From Ruminococcaceae bacterium UBA6392 (GTDB taxonomy: Bacteria > Bacillota > Clostridia > Oscillospirales > Acutalibacteraceae), in contig DJQG01000021.1 in NCBI GenBank assembly GCA_002438685.1, forward strand, positions 470 to 6,115: a stretch of DNA of 5,646 bases, read 5' to 3'. The position numbers were made by a program, and so were the translations under genes. How positions within the stretch are numbered: the stretch's first letter is position 1; each line of letters opens with the position of its first letter. Shown piece after piece: positions 1 through 5,249 of this stretch. The notes under the pieces were generated by a model. It was given only the letters and a program-made list of their open reading frames with translations, had not been told where the DNA came from and made no database searches.

Positions 1-585
1 GATTATTTCGGCTTCGTCCGCTCGGTGGGGTGCCGCAGTCTGCTCATTGAGACCGTGTTCATAGACAGCTCTTCGGACAGAAAGAATGTCGAGTCGGAAT
101 CGGGACAGAAAAAATGCGGCGAGTCGATTGCTGCGTCGATAGCCGAATTTTACGGGCTTTGCGTGAAAAACGAGCCGCAGAAAGCCGCGCAGTCCGCCGA
201 TATCAGAGCGGGCGACCGCGTGAAAATTACAGGCAAAAACTATGCCACGGGTCAGCGCGTTCCGTCGTGGGTGAAGCTCAGAACGCATACCGTCGCAAAA
301 GTCGAGCCGAGCCGCGCATTGCTCAAAGAGATAAACTCTTGGGTCAGGCTCTCTGACTTGAAACTCGCGGCGAGACCGTCCGTCTCGGTCGGGAGCGTTG
401 TTTTTATAAAGCCCGGTGCCGTCTACGGCGGCTGCACCTCGGCGCGCGGAAAGCGCGTGCCGGGTTCCCAGCTCCCGCCGAAAAAACATACCGTCACAAA
501 AGTTCAGCAGAACCGCGGCACACTCGAAGCCCTGCTCGGCGATATTTCGAGCTGGGTCGCGGTCGGCAATCTTGAGGAGGTGTGA
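1..585 (+). CDS. Phage-type N-acetylmuramoyl-L-alanine amidase (endolysin), C-terminal part, with two SH3-like repeats
   Basis: The reading frame is open at the left edge, so the N-terminus and most of the catalytic domain lie outside the window; 194 codons are visible. The first 50 or so residues resemble the end of an Amidase_3 (zinc amidase) domain: a hydrophobic strand ending in LLIET, whose Glu (codon 49-51) is the expected catalytic glutamate, then a charged stretch and the closing helix IAASIAEFYG. Amidases of this family cut the bond between MurNAc and the stem peptide. Two related repeats follow, at about 199-360 and 376-582. Each begins with a G-x-x-V strand, has a central HTV-x-KV strand and ends in I-(N/S)-SWV, as in the SH3-like wall-binding modules of clostridial endolysins. 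The in-frame GTG at 25 lies inside the catalytic domain and is not a believable start. The stop is one base before the next start, so translation is probably coupled. Confident as endolysin; the amidase class rests on a short piece. Confidence 0.82.
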   Translation, partial: DYFGFVRSVGCRSLLIETVFIDSSSDRKNVESESGQKKCGESIAASIAEFYGLCVKNEPQKAAQSADIRAGDRVKITGKNYATGQRVPSWVKLRTHTVAKVEPSRALLKEINSWVRLSDLKLAARPSVSVGSVVFIKPGAVYGGCTSARGKRVPGSQLPPKKHTVTKVQQNRGTLEALLGDISSWVAVGNLEEV

Positions 586-586
586 G

Positions 587-805
587 ATGAGCGCGGAAAT
601 AACTGTAGCACTGCTCTCGGCGGCCGGTACGCTCATCGGCTCGCTCGGCGGCATCCTCGCGTCGAACAGGCTGACTAATTACCGCATCGCGCAGCTCGAA
701 AAGCGGGTTGACAAGCACAACAACCTCGTTGAGCGCATGGCGGCGGCAGAGGATTCGATAAAATCCGCGCACAGGCGCATAGATGATATCACTCGCAGAA
801 AATAA
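587..805 (+). CDS. Small phage lysis-associated membrane protein (one membrane segment plus charged helix; XhlA-like role)
   Basis: A 72-residue protein. Residues about 5-27 form one hydrophobic segment with small residues (TLIGSLGG); residues about 30-70 are a highly charged, probably coiled-coil helix (QLEKRVDKHNN, then DSIKSAHRRIDD). The start at 587 is chosen because GAGGAGG at 574-580 sits six bases upstream and because the hydrophobic segment then begins at once; the frame extends further upstream but overlaps the endolysin. Similar small proteins are found next to holins in clostridial prophages. XhlA of the Bacillus element PBSX, which works with the holin XhlB, is the nearest functional parallel, but XhlA has its membrane segment at the C-terminus and this protein has it at the N-terminus, so homology is not claimed. 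The position between endolysin and holin supports a part in lysis, perhaps anchoring or tuning the holin. The exact function is inference. Confidence 0.78.
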   Translation: MSAEITVALLSAAGTLIGSLGGILASNRLTNYRIAQLEKRVDKHNNLVERMAAAEDSIKSAHRRIDDITRRK

Positions 806-816
806 GGGGGATTTTT

Positions 817-1107
817 ATGAAGAAGCTTTTTGAAAATATAACAAAAATATCGGTCGGCACATGGGTCAGAGGTATTTTGTATCTTGTGTCAATAGTCAAT
901 ATGGCGCTGACCGCATTCGGAAAAACACCGGTCAGCGTCGAATACAGCGAGCTCTATACAATAATAAGCCTGATATTCACATTTATTGTCGGCGCTGTGA
1001 GCTATTGGAAGAACAACAGCTTCACTTCGGCTGCTATAGAAGCGGACAAATTCATGCACGAGCAGCGCATAGCGGAGGGCGAAGATGATAACGGCACTTC
1101 TATATAA
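817..1107 (+). CDS. Phage holin, SPP1/XhlB family
   Basis: A 96-residue protein with two predicted membrane segments, about residues 17-35 and 46-63, joined by a short polar loop containing GKTPVS. A hydrophilic C-terminus follows. The motif WKNNSFT at residues 64-70, directly after the second segment, is the hallmark of the SPP1-type holin family, which includes XhlB of PBSX. Holins collect in the cytoplasmic membrane and at a set time open it, letting the amidase reach the wall. The start has AAGGGGG at 804-810, six bases before the ATG, and overlaps the stop of the preceding gene. The length is normal for the family. The last 23 bases overlap the start of a 31-codon membrane peptide in another frame. 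The family assignment is firm; lytic activity is not tested by sequence. Confidence 0.88.
   Translation: MKKLFENITKISVGTWVRGILYLVSIVNMALTAFGKTPVSVEYSELYTIISLIFTFIVGAVSYWKNNSFTSAAIEADKFMHEQRIAEGEDDNGTSI
1074..1079 (+). promoter_or_regulatory. Ribosome binding site inside the holin gene, for the 31-codon ORF
   Basis: GGAGGG lies five bases before the ATG at 1085, within the codons for AEG near the end of the holin. It is as good as the ribosome binding sites of the recognised genes here and is the main reason for calling the small overlapping ORF. Chance is possible, since GAG and GGC codons can make such a string. Confidence 0.55.
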
Positions 1108-1180
1108 TATAATGAATATCTTCGGGCTGTATCTCGCGGCGGTTTTTGTCGCGATATGCCGTATATCAGCCATTCGCTGA
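1085..1180 (+). CDS. Putative 31-residue single-span membrane peptide overlapping the holin
   Basis: An ATG at 1085 opens a 31-codon frame ending at the TGA 1178-1180. The start region overlaps the last 23 bases of the holin in a different frame. The peptide begins MITALLYNIMNIFG, continues LYLAAVFVAI and ends CRISAIR. It is thus nearly all hydrophobic with a short basic tail, as expected for a single membrane span with the tail in the cytoplasm. Support comes from the GGAGGG ribosome binding site, the overlap of the kind seen between coupled phage genes, and the stop falling only ten bases before the transcription terminator, which leaves no unexplained gap. It could be a second small holin, an anti-holin or another lysis modulator. 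I recognise no family. The main alternative is a chance ORF in the 3' untranslated region. Confidence 0.5.
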   Translation: MITALLYNIMNIFGLYLAAVFVAICRISAIR

Positions 1181-1190
1181 AATAACACGA

Positions 1191-1227
1191 GCCGCCGCAG
1201 GGAAAATATCTCTGCGGCGGCTTTTTT
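1191..1227 (+). terminator. Intrinsic terminator of the lysis cassette
   Basis: GCCGCCGCAG at 1191-1200 and CTGCGGCGGC at 1212-1221 form a perfect ten-pair GC-rich stem around an 11-base loop, followed at once by six T residues (1222-1227). This is a textbook intrinsic terminator. It separates the phage-type genes from the sugar operon. Confidence 0.95.
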
Positions 1228-1250
1228 GCTTCTTTTCTCTTCAAAAATGC

Positions 1251-1262
1251 TTGCAGATGCAA
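1251..1262 (+). promoter_or_regulatory. Palindrome over the -35 box, possible operator
   Basis: TTGCA-GA-TGCAA is a perfect inverted repeat with a two-base centre. It covers the -35 hexamer of the better promoter candidate, where a dimeric repressor would block RNA polymerase. Sugar operons of this kind are often controlled by LacI, GntR or ROK-type regulators, but no regulator gene is in the window and I do not recognise the site as belonging to any one of them. Confidence 0.35.
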
Positions 1263-1279
1263 CACTCTTGCGGTATACT
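1251..1279 (+). promoter_or_regulatory. Sigma-A-type promoter candidate for the mannosidase operon
   Basis: TTGCAG (1251-1256) and TATACT (1274-1279) are separated by exactly 17 bases and fit the -35 and -10 consensus of vegetative promoters at four and five of six positions. An A-rich stretch lies just upstream (1242-1247). Transcription would start near 1286, giving a leader of about 55 bases. No other source of transcription for the operon is visible, because a strong terminator lies upstream. Confidence 0.7.
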
Positions 1280-1296
1280 GTTACATATTATATAAG
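1268..1296 (+). promoter_or_regulatory. Second, overlapping promoter candidate
   Basis: TTGCGG (1268-1273) and TATAAG (1291-1296) are again separated by 17 bases. This site overlaps the first promoter, so only one can be occupied at a time. It is slightly weaker by consensus and sits in a locally AT-rich run where TATA-like strings are easy to find, so it may be fortuitous. Confidence 0.4.
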
Positions 1297-1303
1297 TCAG
1301 ATG

Positions 1304-1316
1304 TCCGCACAGCGGA
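1304..1316 (+). promoter_or_regulatory. Small inverted repeat in the mannosidase leader
   Basis: TCCGC-ACA-GCGGA is a perfect five-base inverted repeat with a three-base centre, just downstream of both promoter candidates and 24 bases before the start codon. It could be a downstream operator half of the same control region or a small leader hairpin. At this length it could also be chance. Confidence 0.25.
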
Positions 1317-1340
1317 AAAATATATTTTGGAGAGAAGAAT

Positions 1341-4300
1341 ATGCTGGATTTAAAACAGACCGACAGAATGCTCAGAAAGCTTGAGCGTTTTGTCGATATC
1401 ATCGAGCCGATGATTTTTGAAAAAGTCGGCGAGATAGGACCCGTGAGCGCGTTCGCAACCCTTGAACGCTTCCACTGCATCCCGGAGGACAGCCTTTTTG
1501 ACCCCATCGAAAAGGGCTACAAATGGGGCGAGGAGTTCGGTTATTGCTGGTTCAAGACCGATTTTGTCGTCCCCGACGGACTCGACGGAAAGGATATCTT
1601 CATCCGCCCGCACATCTCGGGCTATGAGGGAACCCTCTGGGTCGACGGAGTGCCCTACGGCAACTTCAGCACAAAGATAGTTTTCACCGGTCACGGCAAC
1701 CACTACTGCGACCTGCTCAAAAAGGACGCAAAGGCGGGCGAGAAGATAGCCATTGACCTCGAATATTACGCGGGTCACTCTTATAAGGGCTGCCACCCGA
1801 CCGAAAACAACCCTCTGCTCACCTATGATTTCTCATACGAGGGCATTGATATCTGCGTCAAGAACTATGCTATCCAGGAGTTTTATTTCGATCTGCGCAC
1901 TCTCGTTCAGCTCGTCAAGAACTTGCCGGAGAGCTCTTTCAGACGCGCCTCTGTTATAAACGAACTCGAAAAAGTATTCAAAGAGATATATCAGTCGCCC
2001 GACGATGTTGACCGCGACGAGTTCATGGCGGCTCTCGAGAGAGCGAAGCCCTATCTCAAAAAAGCGCTCTCCGTCAAAAACGGCGACGATGCACCCAAGG
2101 CTGCGCTCATCGGACATTCGCATATGGATACCGCGTGGCTCTGGCATGTCGGCGAGACGGTCAAGAAATGTGCGCGCACCTATGCAAACCAGCTCGCGCT
2201 CATGGACGAGTATCCGGAATATAAATTTATCCAGAGCTCCTCGTGCCACAGCGACTTCCTGCGCCGCAAATATCCCGACCTCTTCGCTCGTATTCAGCAG
2301 AAGGTCAAAGAGGGCAGATACGAACCCAACGGCGGCGTGTGGGTCGAGTGCGACTGCAACATAACCTCCGGCGAGTCGATGGTCAGACAGTTCCTCTGGG
2401 GTCAGAGATTCACGAGAAAGTATTTCGATTTCACCTCGAACTGCTTCTGGCTGCCCGATACCTTCGGCTACAGCGCGGCTATCCCGCAGATAATGAAGGG
2501 CTGCTGCGTCGACTATTTCCTGACGACTAAAATCGACTGGAACGACACCAACACTTTCCCGCTCGATACTTTCTATTGGGAGGGCATCGACGGCACAAAG
2601 GTGTTCACCCATTTCAACCGCACCCACATCTGGCCCGACGCCGAGGATCTCATGACCTATGTCGCGGGTACTCCCTCGAACAATCATTCATGCATCAAGG
2701 ATAAGCGCGTCACCGACACCCGCGTTATCTCTTACGGCTACGGAGACGGCGGCGGCGGACCGCAGTTTGAGATGATCGAGGCGTCAAGACGCTGTGCAGA
2801 TCTCAATGGCTGCCCGAAGTCCGAGCACAAGCTCGTCGGCGAGGCGATGAAAGAGATTGAGAGAGACGCGGTCGAGCCCGATACATACGCAGGCGAGCTC
2901 TATCTTGAGCTGCACCGCGGCACGCTCACAAACCAGCATGTCATAAAGCGCAACAACCGCAAGGCGGAGTTCGCGCTCAGAGATCTTGAAATATTCACGG
3001 TAAACGATGCCGTGAAGAACAACAAGACGGCGGACAGCGCGGATATCGCTCCGCTCTATGAGAAGCTGCTCGTCAACCAGTTCCACGATATCCTCCCCGG
3101 CACCTGCATCCCGCGTGCCCATGAGGAGTCCCGCGCCATGACCACCGCGCTCATAACCCGCGCGCGCGATCTTGTCAAAGAACTCACTCAGAGCGACAAG
3201 AAAGACTGCGTGACCGTCACGAACACCCTTTCTTTTGACCGCTCCGATGTCATTGTTCTCGACTACAGCGGCAAGATAGTTGACGGCGACTACAGACAGC
3301 AGGTCTACGCCGATGTCAGAGGCAATAAAAAGCTCATGGTCGGCGGAGTGACCGTACCGGCATTTTCGAGTGTCACTCTCAAGCTTGTCGACGGCGAGCC
3401 TGAGGAAGACAGCGTGTTCAGCCTCGATGATAACAGCCTTGAGACCCCGTTCGCATCCGTCAAGTTTGCGGATAACGGCACGATTTCTTCTTTTGTCGAT
3501 AAGCGCGCCGACCGCGAGATCCGCGGCGACGGATATAATCTCAACACTTTCATCATGGCGGAGGATTTCCCGTCCGAGTGGGATAACTGGGATGTTGACG
3601 CCGATATCGAGATGAAGTTCGAAGATGTCTCGAAGCTTGTCAGCCGCGAGGTCGTTTCGAACGGCTCCGTCGCATTTGTCATTCGCAGCAAGTATGCGAT
3701 AAGCGGCAAGTCGACCATTACGCAGGATATGATATTCTTTGCGGACAGCGCCGAGGTGCGCTTCGACACCGTCATGGATTGGCAGGATAACCACCGCTTC
3801 CTCAAGACTGCGTTCGATACCTCTGTCAGGCAGGAGTTTGCCCGCTTCGATGTCCAGTTCGGCAATGTCAAGCGCCCGACCACTCGCAACAACAGCGTTG
3901 AAAAGGCGAAGTTCGAGGTGCTCAACCATAAATATACCGACCTCTCCGAGACCCGCTTCGGCGTCGCCGTTCTTAACGACAGCAAGTACGGCATCAGCGT
4001 CAACGGCGGCAAGCTGCGCCTGTCCCTGCACAAGGGCGGTCTGCGCCCCGATTTCAAGGGCGACAGAGGCGTTCACCACTGCGTCTATTCGTTCCTGCCG
4101 CATGACGGCGGCTTCGATGCCGAGAGAGTTATCCGCCCGGCATATGAGCTCAATGTTCCCGCCGCAGTGACTGCCGGCGAATATTCGGCTCAGAAGCTCA
4201 TGAGCATCGACGCCGACAATATCTTTGTCGAGGCAGTCAAGCCCTGCGAGGATGCAGAACGCGCGTTTATCGTTCGTATGTACGAGGCTGAGGGTACCTT

Positions 4301-4451
4301 CACCAACGCAAAGGTCAGCTTTTTCGACGGCGCAAAGAGCGTGAAGATAACCAACATGCTCGAGGAGGAACAGGGCGAAATCGAGAGCATTGCGCCCGCG
4401 AAGCTTCAGTTCAGACCCTTCGAGATAAAGACCCTCAAGGTCACTTACTAA
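1341..4451 (+). CDS. Alpha-mannosidase, glycoside hydrolase family 38, cytoplasmic MAN2C1-like
   Basis: This 1036-residue enzyme removes alpha-linked mannose from non-reducing ends, using a bound divalent metal (usually zinc). Domains in order are an N-terminal beta-sandwich (about 30-200, with KWGEEFGYCWFK), the GH38 catalytic domain (about 253-520), a helical middle domain opening with LELHRGTLTNQ (522-532), and a large C-terminal beta domain (about 640-1036). The metal site is complete: H261 and D263 in GHSHMDTAWLW, D373 in WLPDTFGYS (also the expected nucleophile) and H582 in NQFHDILPG. The loop GYGDGGGGP at 466-474 is typical of the MAN2C1-like branch, and the length matches it. There is no signal peptide, so it acts in the cytoplasm on imported oligosaccharides. 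GGAGAG at 1329-1334 lies six bases before the ATG and decides the start. It is the first gene of an operon with the esterase that follows. The family is certain; the linkage preference cannot be read from sequence. Confidence 0.97.
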   Translation: MLDLKQTDRMLRKLERFVDIIEPMIFEKVGEIGPVSAFATLERFHCIPEDSLFDPIEKGYKWGEEFGYCWFKTDFVVPDGLDGKDIFIRPHISGYEGTLWVDGVPYGNFSTKIVFTGHGNHYCDLLKKDAKAGEKIAIDLEYYAGHSYKGCHPTENNPLLTYDFSYEGIDICVKNYAIQEFYFDLRTLVQLVKNLPESSFRRASVINELEKVFKEIYQSPDDVDRDEFMAALERAKPYLKKALSVKNGDDAPKAALIGHSHMDTAWLWHVGETVKKCARTYANQLALMDEYPEYKFIQSSSCHSDFLRRKYPDLFARIQQKVKEGRYEPNGGVWVECDCNITSGESMVRQFLWGQRFTRKYFDFTSNCFWLPDTFGYSAAIPQIMKGCCVDYFLTTKIDWNDTNTFPLDTFYWEGIDGTKVFTHFNRTHIWPDAEDLMTYVAGTPSNNHSCIKDKRVTDTRVISYGYGDGGGGPQFEMIEASRRCADLNGCPKSEHKLVGEAMKEIERDAVEPDTYAGELYLELHRGTLTNQHVIKRNNRKAEFALRDLEIFTVNDAVKNNKTADSADIAPLYEKLLVNQFHDILPGTCIPRAHEESRAMTTALITRARDLVKELTQSDKKDCVTVTNTLSFDRSDVIVLDYSGKIVDGDYRQQVYADVRGNKKLMVGGVTVPAFSSVTLKLVDGEPEEDSVFSLDDNSLETPFASVKFADNGTISSFVDKRADREIRGDGYNLNTFIMAEDFPSEWDNWDVDADIEMKFEDVSKLVSREVVSNGSVAFVIRSKYAISGKSTITQDMIFFADSAEVRFDTVMDWQDNHRFLKTAFDTSVRQEFARFDVQFGNVKRPTTRNNSVEKAKFEVLNHKYTDLSETRFGVAVLNDSKYGISVNGGKLRLSLHKGGLRPDFKGDRGVHHCVYSFLPHDGGFDAERVIRPAYELNVPAAVTAGEYSAQKLMSIDADNIFVEAVKPCEDAERAFIVRMYEAEGTFTNAKVSFFDGAKSVKITNMLEEEQGEIESIAPAKLQFRPFEIKTLKVTY

Positions 4452-4463
4452 AGGAGGCACATC

Positions 4464-5210
4464 ATGACGGTTGAAAAGCTGGAACTCAAAAGCAATCCCG
4501 GCGCAACGCTCACCGCATATCTGCTCGATACATCAAAAGAAATGCCGAATATGACCGACCGCCCGGCGGTTTTGGTCATCCCCGGCGGCGGATATTATAT
4601 GTGCTCCGACCGCGAGGCTGAGCCGATAGCCATGGCGTTCGCCGTGCACGGATATAACACTTTCGTCCTGCGCTATACCGTGGGCGAGGGCAAGGATTTC
4701 AAAATGTCCCTTGCCGATGCCGAAGAGGCGCTGACCCTCATACGCGAAAGGGCAGAGGAGTGGCATGTTATAAAAGACAAGATAGCAGCCATCGGCTTTT
4801 CCGCCGGCGCGCACCTTGCGGCGGCTCTCTCGACTCTCAGCAGTATAAGACCCAACGCGTGCATGCTCGGCTATCCGTGCATCCTCTCCGAGATAAGCCG
4901 TATTCTGGCGTTTCCCGTGCCGTCGCTCGAAGAACATGTGGATAAAAATACCCCGCCCACGTTCATCTTCGGCAGCGCGTCGGACAAAACCGTCCCGATA
5001 ATAAACTCCATAAAATATGCCGAGGCGCTCACGAAAAACGAAGTGCCATTCGAGATGCATATTTTCGCCAAGGGCTGGCACGGCTTCTCGCTTTGCACCC
5101 CGAGCGTCTGCGATAACCCTAAGTCGGTTATAGAAAATGCCCGCGCTTCCCAGTGGGTGAAGCTCTGCACCGATTGGCTCTCGGATACCTTCGCCCTCGG
5201 CGAGATGTAA
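4464..5210 (+). CDS. Alpha/beta-hydrolase esterase, acetyl-esterase-like (BD-FAE type)
   Basis: A 248-residue serine hydrolase of the alpha/beta-hydrolase fold. The oxyanion-hole motif is PGGGYY (40-45). The nucleophile is S113 in GFSAGAH, the acid is D174 in SASDKTVP, and the base is H206 in GWHGFS, so the triad is intact and correctly spaced. The closest types are small esterases annotated as acetylxylan or feruloyl-esterase-like, which remove acyl groups from sugars. There is no signal peptide, so it is cytoplasmic. AGGAGG at 4452-4457, immediately after the mannosidase stop, is six bases before the ATG and fixes the start; the 12-base gap means cotranscription and probably coupled translation. 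The pairing suggests removal of acetyl or similar groups that would block the mannosidase. A peptidase or lipase-like role cannot be excluded from sequence, and the substrate is inference. Confidence 0.88.
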   Translation: MTVEKLELKSNPGATLTAYLLDTSKEMPNMTDRPAVLVIPGGGYYMCSDREAEPIAMAFAVHGYNTFVLRYTVGEGKDFKMSLADAEEALTLIRERAEEWHVIKDKIAAIGFSAGAHLAAALSTLSSIRPNACMLGYPCILSEISRILAFPVPSLEEHVDKNTPPTFIFGSASDKTVPIINSIKYAEALTKNEVPFEMHIFAKGWHGFSLCTPSVCDNPKSVIENARASQWVKLCTDWLSDTFALGEM

Positions 5211-5212
5211 CA

Positions 5213-5249
5213 AAAAAATGAGTCTCCGCATATCGGAGGCTCATTTTTT
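5213..5249 (+). terminator. Intrinsic terminator of the mannosidase-esterase operon
   Basis: ATGAGTCTCCG (5218-5228) pairs with CGGAGGCTCAT (5234-5244) through eleven positions with a single G-U wobble, around the loop CATAT. The run of T residues at 5244-5249 follows, and A residues at 5212-5217 extend the stem. The A-run makes it roughly symmetrical, so it may also stop transcription arriving on the minus strand. It begins a few bases after the esterase stop. Confidence 0.93.

Noticed and set aside
416..586. Upstream extension of the 72-residue lysis protein
   Set aside because: It would overlap the endolysin repeats, lacks a ribosome binding site, and places an Arg- and Ser-rich stretch before the membrane segment. 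The ATG at 587 has an ideal site.
1181..1340. Search for a gene, riboswitch or tRNA between the two operons
   Set aside because: The space is filled by the terminator, the promoter candidates and the leader; no cloverleaf, riboswitch core or coding frame with a ribosome binding site was seen.
1833..2687. A 284-codon minus-strand open frame opposite the mannosidase catalytic domain
   Set aside because: Same reason: it is the antisense of strongly conserved catalytic sequence and has no domain signature of its own.
2784..4460. A 558-codon open frame on the minus strand inside the mannosidase gene
   Set aside because: It lies opposite a full-length conserved enzyme, has no recognisable domain or ribosome binding site, and reads as the composition-driven antisense of GC-rich codons.
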